From contig NZ_CP009432.1 of NCBI RefSeq assembly GCF_000960995.1, forward strand, positions 1-64,000: a stretch of 64,000 nucleotides of DNA, read 5' to 3'. The first letter of the stretch is position 1. Each line of letters starts with the position of its first letter. Source of the stretch: Burkholderia glumae LMG 2196 = ATCC 33617 (GTDB taxonomy: Bacteria; Pseudomonadota; Gammaproteobacteria; Burkholderiales; Burkholderiaceae). The position numbers were made by a program, and so were the translations under genes. The notes under the pieces are model-generated. The model saw nothing but the letters and a program-made list of their open reading frames with translations, searched no databases and was not told the DNA's origin. Below, in pieces: positions 53,054 through 61,159 of the stretch.

Positions 53054-53626
53054 ATGGCAAGACCCATGGAGTTCGACCGCAGCGAAGCGCTGGCACGCGC
53101 CATCGATGCGTTCTGGGAATGCGGATACGGCGCACTGTCGGCCAATGATCTGGCGGACAGGATGCGAATCGGCAAGTCGTCCCTCTACAACACCTTCGGA
53201 TCCAAGGCCGAACTTCTGCAGGAAGCGGTTGTCGGTTATACGGACCTGAAATCGGCGGCGCTGCAACAAGCGATGCGTGGACGAAGCGCGGTGGACGTCT
53301 TGCGCGCGCTGCTACTTGATATCGTGAAGCGCAACGACGACGGGCGAGGTTGCCTGCTCGTGAACACTGCGGTCGAACTCGGCCGGCACGATGCACACGT
53401 TGCGCAAACGACGCGGGCAGGATTCGACGCCATGGCGGCGGCTTTCGAAGGGCTCATCGCTTCGGCGCAGCAGGCCGGAGAAATTCGCGCAGATCTTGAC
53501 GCGAAAGATCATGCGCGCATCCTCGTCACAAGCATCGCCGGTCTGCGCGTGATGGTCCAGAGTGGCTTTACCAGCAAGGAAATGCGACCGTTCATCGAGA
53601 CGGTTCTTGCCAGCATGCGCATCTGA
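53054..53626 (+). CDS. TetR-family transcriptional repressor
   Basis: ATG 53054 (MARPMEFDRSEALARAIDAF) gives 190 residues. The helix-turn-helix is ALSANDLADRMRIGKSSLYN with TFGSKAELL. The C-terminal ligand domain (GRGCLLVNTAVELGRHDAHV) has one cysteine in GRGCLLVN, which is common in TetR regulators of reactive-electrophile or oxidant responses. Matching operators flank the gene, one at its own start and one before the next gene. An ATG at 53036 lies inside the first operator and is less likely. Confidence 0.9.
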   Translation: MARPMEFDRSEALARAIDAFWECGYGALSANDLADRMRIGKSSLYNTFGSKAELLQEAVVGYTDLKSAALQQAMRGRSAVDVLRALLLDIVKRNDDGRGCLLVNTAVELGRHDAHVAQTTRAGFDAMAAAFEGLIASAQQAGEIRADLDAKDHARILVTSIAGLRVMVQSGFTSKEMRPFIETVLASMRI

Positions 53627-53637
53627 TTTTTTTTGAC

Positions 53638-53662
53638 CATTTTGTACCATTGGTCCAAAATG
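53638..53662. promoter_or_regulatory. TetR operator 2
   Basis: CATTTTG...CCAAAATG repeats the arms of operator 1 and lies 55 bp before the ATG of the carboxymuconolactone-decarboxylase-like gene. Both genes are thus predicted to share one repressor. Confidence 0.75.
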
Positions 53663-53717
53663 GATTCCAATCGGAAGACTCGTCTCCACGGCGATCTTCC
53701 TTCAAGGAGGTATAGCA

Positions 53718-54299
53718 ATGAACCAGACTGCACGACTGTCCCTTTCCCCAGTCAGCGCCGAAACCGCGCAAGGGCGTACGAAGGAGGTACTCGACACTGC
53801 GCGTCAGCAGGTGGGCTTCATTCCCAACATGTATGCCGGCATGGCGAACTTCCCGGCCGTGCTCGATACCTATCTGCATGGCTATAAGCTGTTCCGGACG
53901 GAATCGGCGCTCACGCCGGCCGAGCAGGAAACGGTCTTTCTTGCGATTTCGCGGGCCAACGAATGCACCTACTGTATGGCGGCTCACAGCATGATTGCGA
54001 CGGCTGTTTCCAAAACACCCGTCGACGTCGTGCAGGCCATCCGCTCGGATAGTCCGATCGACGATCCGAAACTGGCTGCGTTGGCCGAATTTACTCGGCT
54101 GATGGTGATGTCGCGCGGCCGCCCGACCTCGGAACAACTGAGCGCATTCGTCTCGGCGGGCTATACGGAGCACACGGTCCTCGAAATCATTCTGGCGATC
54201 GCCGTCAAGACGCTCAGCAATTATTCGAACCATGTATTCCACACCGAAGTCGATCAGAAGTTCCAGGACTTCGCGTGGGCGCCGCCCACACAGGGCTGA
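53718..54299 (+). CDS. Carboxymuconolactone decarboxylase/AhpD-like protein
   Basis: ATG 53718 after AAGGAGG gives 193 residues. The AhpD-like motif is ANECTYCMAAHSMIA (Glu-x-Cys-x2-Cys-x3-His), as in alkylhydroperoxidase-type proteins. Other segments are GFIPNMYAGMANFPAVLDTY and VLEIILAIAVKTLSNYSNHV. It probably reduces peroxides or reacts with small electrophiles. Its operator pairs it with the TetR gene upstream. Confidence 0.9.
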   Translation: MNQTARLSLSPVSAETAQGRTKEVLDTARQQVGFIPNMYAGMANFPAVLDTYLHGYKLFRTESALTPAEQETVFLAISRANECTYCMAAHSMIATAVSKTPVDVVQAIRSDSPIDDPKLAALAEFTRLMVMSRGRPTSEQLSAFVSAGYTEHTVLEIILAIAVKTLSNYSNHVFHTEVDQKFQDFAWAPPTQG

Positions 54300-54372
54300 T
54301 TCGTGGGCCTGCGGCCTGCCCCGTCGTTTATATCGGGAGGCCGCAGCCGAACTTCCGCCGCAGGCTGAAATG

Positions 54373-55035
54373 CTACGGTCGCGCAATCAATTGATGGTGT
54401 GCGTCCACGCCGATAGTGCCACGCAATCGTCCGTGCGTCTGCCCGTCGGAATGGTAGACCACGAGTACCGCATTGTCGTGCGTCAACGGTACGGGCGCGA
54501 TGGTCGTGACCACGGCGTAACCAATCGAGTCCGCAACAAAGCTATTGGTTTCACCGGTTCCGTCCAGCGGCGTGAATCCGACCGGCTTCTGGTCGAAGTG
54601 ATTCTCGAACAAGCTGTAGTGTCCATTGGGTTTCAGGTGGGACAGCACAACGGTGACCTTTTCGTGTCCGTTTGCCGCGGGGCTGAGGACGACGTCACCG
54701 CTCGCGCTAAGCCAGGTGCCCAATGACATGTCGAGCGGTTTATCCAGCGCGTTTACGATTGGCAAGGACTTGTTGTCTGAAATGTGTGCATTGCGTATTC
54801 CTGCAACATGCTTGATCCCCTGCGGCCCGATTCCCGAGGTACCCGACGGCTCCGCGACGAAGACTTGCGGGTCGAGCGGCACCGGCTGATGGGTTTCGGC
54901 GGAAAAGAAATCTGCGTGCGTCACAAGAGTTAGTACGTCGCTCTGCGCATGCACGGAAAGACTCATCGCACTGCCCAGACCAAGCAGACCCAGCGCGATC
55001 GCGCTTCGTGACGCACGTCTCATCAGTTCCTTCAT
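54373..55035 (-). CDS. Exported protein of unknown function
   Basis: ATG 55035 (MKELMRRASRSAIALGLLGL) gives 220 residues with a signal peptide ending VHAQS. The mature beta-rich protein includes DFFSAETHQPVPLDPQVF, ISDNKSLPIVNALDKPLDMS, VTVVLSHLKPNGHYSLFENH and VPLTHDNAVLVVYHSDGQTH GR. There are no cysteines. It resembles small periplasmic Ig-like or CHRD-like folds, but no family is certain. It sits between the TetR pair and a VTT membrane gene. Confidence 0.75.
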   Translation of the reverse strand: MKELMRRASRSAIALGLLGLGSAMSLSVHAQSDVLTLVTHADFFSAETHQPVPLDPQVFVAEPSGTSGIGPQGIKHVAGIRNAHISDNKSLPIVNALDKPLDMSLGTWLSASGDVVLSPAANGHEKVTVVLSHLKPNGHYSLFENHFDQKPVGFTPLDGTGETNSFVADSIGYAVVTTIAPVPLTHDNAVLVVYHSDGQTHGRLRGTIGVDAHHQLIARP

Positions 55036-55129
55036 GATGCATTTCCCCATGGTGTGTGGTAATCGACGATCGGAAGAATCATACGCTGGCCCGCTGCGCG
55101 GGAAAACGCTCTGACCTATGTCATGGAGT

Positions 55130-55849
55130 TCACTGGTTTCGCGACCGGTGATTTCCATGATCTCGTATTCCAGCGGCGGCTCGCCGTCTAACAAGACGAT
55201 AGACGGCGACACATGTGAGAGCCAATGCCAGCGTAGCGACCACGAACGCGAGGCCATTCCAGCCCGTCAGCATTCGATCGCCCAGCAGGTTGAGGCAGAT
55301 CGTGAGCGGAAGAATGCCGATTCCGGTGGCCCAGAGGAATGTCCACAGCGAAACGTCGGTCAAGGCCGACGCGTAGTTGACCAGATTGAACGCAATCGCC
55401 GGCAGCAGGCGAGCCAGCAGGATGGTCAACCCCGCGTGCTGTCGTGACCAGGACGCGAGTTGCGCTTGCTGACGCGCCGGCAGCATCCAGCGTACGAACG
55501 GTCGTCCGAGCCCGCGGACGATGCCGAATGCGCTCGTCGCACCGATCATCGCGCCGACCCAAGTGATCACGCTGCCCCACACCGGTCCGTAGATGACGCC
55601 GTTGGCGATCGCAATCACTTCGGCAGGAAACGGCAGGAAGGAATGAACCGTCATCAGCGCGATCGACAGCAACATGCCCCACGCGCCGAGCGACCGTATT
55701 GCCGCGACCGCCCGACGCACCGTGTCGATCCCGAACCATTGCGGAAATTGACCCCACGCCCACCATCCGGCTGTGAGCAATAGAAGCCCGGCGACGGCAA
55801 TTGCTATCCGCGTCACGCTCACGCGATGACGTGGTGCGTCGTAGGTCAT
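55130..55849 (-). CDS. VTT/TVP38-family membrane protein
   Basis: ATG 55849 (or GTG 55894) opens about 239 residues with five to six helices. The VTT domain is shown by HSFLPFPAEVIAIANGVIYG, PVWGSVITWVGAMIGATSAF, LLARLLPAIAFNLVNYASAL and GILPLTICLNLLGDRMLTG. It is related in fold to the N-terminus of the 736-residue fusion protein. Such proteins act in lipid scrambling or metal (selenite, copper) stress. It is the second gene after the SigF-type promoter at 56466. Confidence 0.85.
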   Translation of the reverse strand: MTYDAPRHRVSVTRIAIAVAGLLLLTAGWWAWGQFPQWFGIDTVRRAVAAIRSLGAWGMLLSIALMTVHSFLPFPAEVIAIANGVIYGPVWGSVITWVGAMIGATSAFGIVRGLGRPFVRWMLPARQQAQLASWSRQHAGLTILLARLLPAIAFNLVNYASALTDVSLWTFLWATGIGILPLTICLNLLGDRMLTGWNGLAFVVATLALALTCVAVYRLVRRRAAAGIRDHGNHRSRNQ

Positions 55850-55943
55850 CACGCGCCCCCACTTCTGCTTGTAACGCTTGCGCTGGCCCGACACGCCTAA
55901 GGGGCAATGCTCCGATACAGCCCGTCGCGATTCGACGTTCAGG

Positions 55944-56399
55944 TCAGGCGGGCGTGACCTGCGAAGCGCGCGTGCCGTACACGGCGCCGAGCACCGCGCC
56001 GAACACCAGGTGCAGCATCAGCGTCATGACGGGAGCCGCCATGCCCAGATCGAGGCCGAAGAATCCGGCGCCCGCCATCGGCATCATGGCGAACATCATG
56101 ACCAGCCACGGTACGACGGCAAACAACATCCCCTTGAGCCAGAACGGCCCTGGGAACATCCGGCTCGTCGATGCAAATGCGATACCCCACACAATACCGA
56201 TCATGAAATGCATGACCCAGCCGACGACCGGCGTGGACATGCCGAGCATGTGCGAAATCATGCCGATCGGGTCGAGTTCCGGCATCACGCCCATCGCGTG
56301 TTTCATCATTATCAGGATCGATAGCACGACTGTTGCCACGAATCCGGCCAGCATTCCTCGCCCGATGGCGGGTTTTTCGTTTTGAATTGCATTGCTCAT
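55944..56399 (-). CDS. DUF6789-like membrane protein
   Basis: ATG 56399 after GGAGGAAACC gives 151 residues with four helices (GMLAGFVATVVLSILIMMKH, WVMHFMIGIVWGIAFA, FWLKGMLFAVVPWLVMMFAM, MTLMLHLVFGAVLGAVYGT). Methionine and histidine are frequent in the helices, which would suit metal contact. I recall this as the DUF6789 family but cannot verify. It has its own ECF-type promoter and is followed by the VTT gene after 94 bp. Confidence 0.75.
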   Translation of the reverse strand: MSNAIQNEKPAIGRGMLAGFVATVVLSILIMMKHAMGVMPELDPIGMISHMLGMSTPVVGWVMHFMIGIVWGIAFASTSRMFPGPFWLKGMLFAVVPWLVMMFAMMPMAGAGFFGLDLGMAAPVMTLMLHLVFGAVLGAVYGTRASQVTPA

Positions 56400-56465
56400 G
56401 GTTTCCTCCAACACGTTTGAAGTGACGAACAGACAGGCGTCAAAACAGCCGCCCAGTACACCCGT

Positions 56466-56494
56466 TTAGACGACGTCCATGGTCGCGGTTTACG
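56466..56494 (-). promoter_or_regulatory. ECF-type promoter of the DUF6789-like gene
   Basis: On the minus strand CGTAAAC (56494-56488), 15 bp, CGTCTAA (56472-56466). It lies 67 bp upstream of the ATG and back-to-back with the next site. Confidence 0.75.
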
Positions 56495-56584
56495 TTGATT
56501 CTTCCGACGATGCGTGCCAGGCGCCAGGGTCCTGCTTTCGCGGAAATCGAAATTCGTCAATCGGGCAGTGGGTTCGGAAACGGA

Positions 56585-56613
56585 TGTAAACGCCCGAGGC
56601 TTTCGCCGTCTAA
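56585..56613 (+). promoter_or_regulatory. ECF-type promoter of the sigF-nrsF operon
   Basis: TGTAAAC (56585-56591), 15 bp, CGTCTAA (56607-56613), perfect in both elements. The divergent pair of promoters is 91 bp apart, between the DUF6789-like gene and sigF. The leader before ATG 56777 is about 155 nt. Confidence 0.78.
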
Positions 56614-56776
56614 GCAATGCATGGGACGAGCGATCTCACCCCGATCTTCATGTCGGAAAGTTGAATAGCCCGTCGAATCGTCGCGCCGCGGGACCGCACT
56701 TTTGCAGTCGTCCGGCTCTTGCCGCGTCGCAGCATACGGAGACGCGTGTAATTCCACCGCCGGACGCCTCGGAGGG

Positions 56777-57346
56777 ATGAACGTGGACGATCAACGGGAT
56801 TCGCGGTGGGTTGCCCTCACGAAGGCGGCGCAGGCCGGCGACCCGATCAGCTATGCGACGCTGCTGCGCGAGGTTTCGCCATTTTTGAGGCGCGTGGCCA
56901 GACAGGGCTGGCCACGAGGCAACGCGGCGGATATTGAGGACGTCGTTCAAGAAACGTTGCTCACCCTCCACGCCGTCCGGCACACCTTCGACCCCACTCG
57001 CCCATTTACGCCGTGGCTGCTCTCCCTGCTCCAGCGACGCATCGCCGACGGCGTGCGCAAGCGTGCCCGGATTTGCCGCCACGAAATCGGAACAGACCTG
57101 TCCGACGTAACCTATTCGATCGAGCCAGCGAATACCGCGCATGAACGACAGGCCGACAGCAGCGACCTCAGACGCGCCATTTCGCAGTTGCCGCCCGGAC
57201 AGCGACAGGCGATCGAGTTGCTGAAGCTGCGGGAAATGTCCCTGAAGCAAGCAGCGGCTGCGACCGGGCTCAGCATCGCGGCACTCAAGGTGGCGACGCA
57301 CCGCGGGCTCAAGGCGCTGCGCCTGATTCTCCCGGTTGGGAAATGA
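56777..57346 (+). CDS. sigF: ECF sigma factor, SigF type
   Basis: ATG 56777 (or GTG 56783, which is better spaced from GGAGGG) gives about 189 residues. Region 2 is DIEDVVQETLLTLHAVRHTF with PFTPWLLSLLQRRIADGVRK, and region 4 is REMSLKQAAAATGLSIAALK with VATHRGLKALR. It overlaps nrsF by 4 bp. In Caulobacter, SigF with NrsF controls bufferin genes under metal stress. This gene directly precedes nrsF and the bufA2 operon, the same arrangement in function. Confidence 0.92.
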   Translation: MNVDDQRDSRWVALTKAAQAGDPISYATLLREVSPFLRRVARQGWPRGNAADIEDVVQETLLTLHAVRHTFDPTRPFTPWLLSLLQRRIADGVRKRARICRHEIGTDLSDVTYSIEPANTAHERQADSSDLRRAISQLPPGQRQAIELLKLREMSLKQAAAATGLSIAALKVATHRGLKALRLILPVGK

Positions 57347-58005
57347 CAATGGATACTCACACGCTTATCGATGCGCTCGTGGCCGACCTCAGGCCGGTCA
57401 GGCGTTTGTCCCCTCCCGCGTTGCGGTTGCTGGGATGGCTTGTCGTCTCGGTGCCGGCTGTCGCGGCGATTGTCGCATTGGAGGGGGTGCGCAGCGATAT
57501 CACCGCGCAACTGGCGGAACCGAGTTTTCTGATCGAGCAAGTCACCACCGTGGCGACTGCGCTGGTGGCCGGATGGGCCGCGCTCGCCGGCTGTATCCCG
57601 GGCACGGCGCGCTGGAAGCTGTGGTTGCCCGTGGCGCCGCTGAGCGTCTGGATCGCAAGCCTTGGGCACCAGTGCTGGAGCGAATGGATTCTGGTCGGCG
57701 CATCCGGCATGTCGCTGCGTCCGGACTGGATGTGTCTGCCGAACATCGCTGTCATCGGCGCGCTGCCTGCGATTGCCATCGTCATCGCAATCCGGCGCGG
57801 CGCTCGGCTCGATGCGACGCCGGTGCTGTGGGGAAGCCTCGCGGCCGCGGCGCTCGCCGATGCGGCGCTACGCCTGATCCATGCCGAGGACGCCGCGCTG
57901 ATGGTAATCGTCTGGCAATTCGGCAGCGTCGCGCTGTTCACGACGGCGCTGACGCTATTCCGCCGTTTTCTGGTACCGATTCGGACGGCTCGCATGCTGA
58001 GCTAA
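57343..58005 (+). CDS. nrsF: NrsF-type membrane anti-sigma factor (DUF1109)
   Basis: The 220-residue protein has six predicted helices (LGWLVVSVPAVAAIVALEGV, VTTVATALVAGWAALAGC, WLPVAPLSVWIASLGHQCW, IAVIGALPAIAIVIAI, WGSLAAAALADAALRLIH, VIVWQFGSVALFTTALTLF). Cysteines at GCIPG, HQCW and WMCLPN are placed as in NrsF, where conserved Cys pairs sense metal. It overlaps sigF by ATGA. It releases the sigma factor on metal stress. Confidence 0.9.
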   Translation: MTMDTHTLIDALVADLRPVRRLSPPALRLLGWLVVSVPAVAAIVALEGVRSDITAQLAEPSFLIEQVTTVATALVAGWAALAGCIPGTARWKLWLPVAPLSVWIASLGHQCWSEWILVGASGMSLRPDWMCLPNIAVIGALPAIAIVIAIRRGARLDATPVLWGSLAAAALADAALRLIHAEDAALMVIVWQFGSVALFTTALTLFRRFLVPIRTARMLS

Positions 58006-58035
58006 CCGGTCAGTTACACGGGAACATGGTCGAAC

Positions 58036-58060
58036 GTAACCTTTTGCGCCATTCGACGAA
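58036..58060 (+). promoter_or_regulatory. Candidate second-type SigF promoter of bufA2
   Basis: GTAACC (58036-58041), 15 bp, CGAA (58057-58060). This is close to the GTAACC-N16-CGAA I recall for Caulobacter SigF, but differs from the seven TGTAAAC sites. A similar site, GTAACC-N16-CGAA, lies on the minus strand at 61318-61293 before the DUF4148 gene. Read-through from nrsF is also possible. Confidence 0.4.
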
Positions 58061-58116
58061 GTAACGGAATCGGCCTCGCCTCGAGTGCCGACCAACCAGG
58101 AGAAAGGAGAATCGCC

Positions 58117-58437
58117 ATGACTCACCGACTGCTCGCCACCACCACGCTGTCCGCTGCCATGGGCCTCGCGCTGGCCATCCAGGGTGGCGCCGCCAGCGCG
58201 CAAGGCATGAAGGACATGTCGAATGCGCCACCGATCGTGAAGCAGAATATGGAACGCGCGATGAAGGGACACCTGGAAAAGTGCTATGGCATCAATGCCG
58301 TCGCGAAGAACGACTGTGCGGAAGGTGCTCACTCGTGCGCAGGACAAGCGACCCAGGCACGCGATTCCGCGTCGTTCGTGCTGCTGCCGGCAGGCGATTG
58401 CGGCAAGATCGCCGGCGGCAGCCTGAAGCATACGTAA
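58117..58437 (+). CDS. bufA2: BufA2-type bufferin precursor peptide
   Basis: ATG 58117 after GGAGAAAGGAG gives 106 residues. The signal peptide (residues 1-28, TTLSAAMGLALAIQGGAASA) precedes a short linker and a core with four cysteines (56, 67, 74, 95): EKCYGINAVAKNDCAEGAHS, CAGQATQ and LPAGDCGKIAGG. First-second and third-fourth distances (11 and 21) equal those of BufA1; the middle distance differs (7 versus 9). It is the likely substrate of the next gene. Confidence 0.9.
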   Translation: MTHRLLATTTLSAAMGLALAIQGGAASAQGMKDMSNAPPIVKQNMERAMKGHLEKCYGINAVAKNDCAEGAHSCAGQATQARDSASFVLLPAGDCGKIAGGSLKHT

Positions 58438-58443
58438 TGCGCG

Positions 58444-59346
58444 ATGGCTCCCATGGCTTCCAATTCATGCATCGACCAGTCGCGGGAGTCTGGCCCGATC
58501 CCGGCTTCGGCCGGGGTCGGACTGCGTTTTCCCCACCATCAGGCATTCGTCGACATGCGCCCTGCCATCGGCTGGCTGGAGGTGCATGCCGAAAACTACA
58601 TGGGTGGCGGCACGCCGTTGCGCTACCTGGACACGCTACGGCGTGACTATCCGGTGTCGCTGCACGGCGTCGGCCTGTCGCTTGGCAGCGCTGACGGACT
58701 GGATGCTGCGCATCTAGAACGCCTTGCCCGTACGATCGAACGGTTCGAGCCTTGGGTGATCTCCGAGCACCTGTCATGGAGCGTGGTCGGGCAAACGTAT
58801 CTCGCCGATCTGCTGCCGCTGCCGATGACCGAGGAAGCGCTCAACGTCGTGTGCCACCACGTCGACCAGACACAGGAATATCTCGGACGCCGGATTCTGG
58901 TCGAGAACCCGTCGACGTATCTGCAGTTCAGCCACTCGACGATACCCGAGTGGGAGTTTCTGTCGAGCGTCGCATGCCGCACCGGCTGCGGCATTCTGTG
59001 CGACGTCAACAATATCTACGTCAGCGCACAAAATCACGGCTGGAATGCGCTTGCGTACCTCGATGCGCTTCCGCCCGCCGCGATCGGCGAGATCCATCTG
59101 GCGGGCCATTCAGTGACGACGCTCGATTCTGGCGCAACGATCAGGATCGACGATCACGGATCACGGGTGGCGCCCGCTGTCTGGACGCTCTACGAAGCTG
59201 CATTGACCCGATTCGGCGCGGTTCCAACATTGGTCGAGTGGGACACGAACATCCCTGCGCTGGACGTCCTTGTCGGGGAAGCTGCACTGGCCGAGCAGCA
59301 GCTCGGTCGCGCTCGCGAAAGGAGTCGCCATGCCGTCATTGCGTGA
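58444..59346 (+). CDS. bufB: MNIO (DUF692) peptide-modifying enzyme BufB, operon 2
   Basis: The 300-residue TIM barrel keeps all iron-binding motifs: YPVSLHGVGLSLGS, VISEHLSWS, ILVENPSTYL, GILCDVNNIYVSAQNHG, GEIHLAGHSV, IDDHGSRV and TLVEWDTNIP. It starts 6 bp after the precursor stop. It differs throughout from the operon-1 enzyme, so the two loci are not a recent duplication. It would install thiooxazole-type heterocycles on BufA2. Confidence 0.94.
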   Translation: MAPMASNSCIDQSRESGPIPASAGVGLRFPHHQAFVDMRPAIGWLEVHAENYMGGGTPLRYLDTLRRDYPVSLHGVGLSLGSADGLDAAHLERLARTIERFEPWVISEHLSWSVVGQTYLADLLPLPMTEEALNVVCHHVDQTQEYLGRRILVENPSTYLQFSHSTIPEWEFLSSVACRTGCGILCDVNNIYVSAQNHGWNALAYLDALPPAAIGEIHLAGHSVTTLDSGATIRIDDHGSRVAPAVWTLYEAALTRFGAVPTLVEWDTNIPALDVLVGEAALAEQQLGRARERSRHAVIA

Positions 59347-60115
59347 GCTACAGGACGCGTTTCGGCGGAGCATCGTCGAGCGCGACGATCTCGACGCCGC
59401 CGCTTGGATCCGCGATGACGGCATCGAGCCTGACAGGCGTTTGTCGGTCTATCGAAATACGTTTGCCAGTACGCTGATCCGCGCGATGCGGCTGTCATGT
59501 CCTGCGGTCGACCGATTGGTCGGCGGCGAATTCTTCGACGCGTCGGTTCGCGCGTACATCACTACTTGCCCACCACACAGCAGCTATCTGGACGAATTTG
59601 GTGGCGACTTCGCGGATTTTCTCGAGCAATATGCGCCAGCGCAATCGGTGTCGTATTTGCCCGACGTTGCCCGGCTCGAATGGGCGGTGAGCTGCGGTCT
59701 TCGCGCGCCTGATGTGCCCACGCTAAGTGCGGCGGAGATCGGCGGCGTCGATCCGGCCGATCATGAACGGCTCCGGTTTCAACCTCATCCGTCCGTGCGC
59801 CTCGTACGTAGCCGGTTTCCCGTCGACGAGATTTGGCGGGCCGTGCTCGGCGGCGACGACGCGAGAATGGCGGTCATTGATCCGGATAGCGGCGCGGTCT
59901 GGCTGCTCGTTCACCGAGACGAAACCGGCATCCGCGTCGACCGGCTCAAAGCGAACGCGTGGCAATTCGTCGGAGATCTGTTCGCCGGTTGCGCGCTCGG
60001 CGATGCGTTGGGCAAGCACCCCGGCGTCGATGCAGCGGGGATTCTGGCTAGCTTGTTCGTCGACGGGCTATGTACGCGCTTCAGCCTGGCAAACGCCGCC
60101 GGGACTCATGCGTGA
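59330..60115 (+). CDS. bufC: BufC/HvfC-type (DUF2063) partner protein, operon 2
   Basis: ATG 59330 after AAAGGAG overlaps bufB by 17 bp, the same overlap as in operon 1. The 261-residue protein has LRELQDAFRRSIVERDDLDA, RRLSVYRNTFASTLIRAMRL, SCPAVDRLVGGEFF and VSYLPDVARLEWAVSCGL (the DUF2063 domain), then a peptide-binding C-terminal half. It helps BufB act on the peptide. Confidence 0.9.
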   Translation: MPSLRELQDAFRRSIVERDDLDAAAWIRDDGIEPDRRLSVYRNTFASTLIRAMRLSCPAVDRLVGGEFFDASVRAYITTCPPHSSYLDEFGGDFADFLEQYAPAQSVSYLPDVARLEWAVSCGLRAPDVPTLSAAEIGGVDPADHERLRFQPHPSVRLVRSRFPVDEIWRAVLGGDDARMAVIDPDSGAVWLLVHRDETGIRVDRLKANAWQFVGDLFAGCALGDALGKHPGVDAAGILASLFVDGLCTRFSLANAAGTHA

Positions 60116-60140
60116 ATCCGAACGAAAAAGGAGTGAGGCG

Positions 60141-60611
60141 ATGGAACCGACTGCGTCTTCGAAGCCGCACGTACACGGAAGCGCCGCGACGCTCGCGATG
60201 CGCTGCATTCGCTGGCTGGACGGCATCCCCTACACACTGCTTGCGATTCCGCTGCGCGTAGCGGTGGCAAACGTATTCTGGAGTTCGGCGATGGTCAAGC
60301 TCGCCAATTGGGACGCCGCGCTCGCCTTGTTCGAAGACGAATACAAGCTCCCGCTGCTTCCGCCCGATCTTGCGGCCTACATCGGCACGTCGATCGAACT
60401 CTCGACGCCTGTTCTGCTGATACTCGGCCTGTTGACCCGCCCGGCGGCGACCGCATTGCTCGGTATGACCACAATGATCGAGGTGCTCGTCTATCCGCAA
60501 GCATGGCCAACCCACATTCAGTGGGCCGCGATGCTGCTCGTGCTGCTCGCGCGCGGTCCGGGGAAGCTATCGCTCGATTGGCTGATTCGTCGGAAGTTCT
60601 TTGGCGAGTGA
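60141..60611 (+). CDS. DoxX-family membrane protein of bufferin operon 2
   Basis: ATG 60141 after AAAGGAGTGAGG gives 156 residues with four helices (TLLAIPLRVAVANVFWSSAM, AAYIGTSIELSTPVLLILGL, ATALLGMTTMIEVLVYPQ, QWAAMLLVLLARGPGKLSLD). It is the operon-2 counterpart of the DoxX at 49577. The 107 bp to the convergent DUF4148 gene hold no terminator. Confidence 0.88.
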   Translation: MEPTASSKPHVHGSAATLAMRCIRWLDGIPYTLLAIPLRVAVANVFWSSAMVKLANWDAALALFEDEYKLPLLPPDLAAYIGTSIELSTPVLLILGLLTRPAATALLGMTTMIEVLVYPQAWPTHIQWAAMLLVLLARGPGKLSLDWLIRRKFFGE

Positions 60612-60718
60612 TGACGCGCTGGACCCGGAAACAGCGATCGCGATCCGTCCGGATATCCGTTGCGGAGCTGCCGGCCCGTTGACCGGCGACCCCGCAATGG
60701 AAGCCTGTCGTCGAAGAT

Positions 60719-61159
60719 TCAATGTCCCCGATAGAGACCACACTGAGGATCCATTGAGCAAGGCATGGCGTCATGCGGCCGCATACTCCGGTCGTGCGAC
60801 AGGGCGCCGGCCTCGGTCTTGCCGCCGGCATTCCCGCCATAGGACGTCTCCGTGACGGCCGGCGCGTTCGCTCCCTCCTCTTTTTTCTGTTGCTGCTGCG
60901 CGAGTGCTTCATGCCGTTGTTGAACGATACGCTCGGCCGCCTGGATGTTTTGCGGGTAGTGGTACCAGTCCCGCGGGTTGTAGCCCGCATTCACGAGCTC
61001 CTCGAGCTCCGCCTTGACCTGGGCGCGAGTGACGGGCGCCTGACTGGTCGCTGCGCTCTGCGCGAACGCGGGAACCGCGGCAAGCAATGTTGCGCCCGAC
61101 AAGATCGACGCAAGCCAGCACTTCCGCAGAAACGATTTGCGTAACAGTTCGGATTTCAT
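60719..61159 (-). CDS. DUF4148 exported protein
   Basis: ATG 61159 (MKSELLRKSFLRKCWLASIL) gives 146 residues with a signal peptide ending AFA. DUF4148 is recognised by PVTRAQVKAELEELVNAGYN, PRDWYHYPQNIQAAERIVQQ and TSYGG. Abundant in Burkholderia and of unknown role. The C-terminal extension has two cysteines (PCSMDPQCG) and goes beyond the usual end. A GTAACC-N16-CGAA site lies at 61318-61293, 130 bp upstream. Confidence 0.85.
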   Translation of the reverse strand: MKSELLRKSFLRKCWLASILSGATLLAAVPAFAQSAATSQAPVTRAQVKAELEELVNAGYNPRDWYHYPQNIQAAERIVQQRHEALAQQQQKKEEGANAPAVTETSYGGNAGGKTEAGALSHDRSMRPHDAMPCSMDPQCGLYRGH

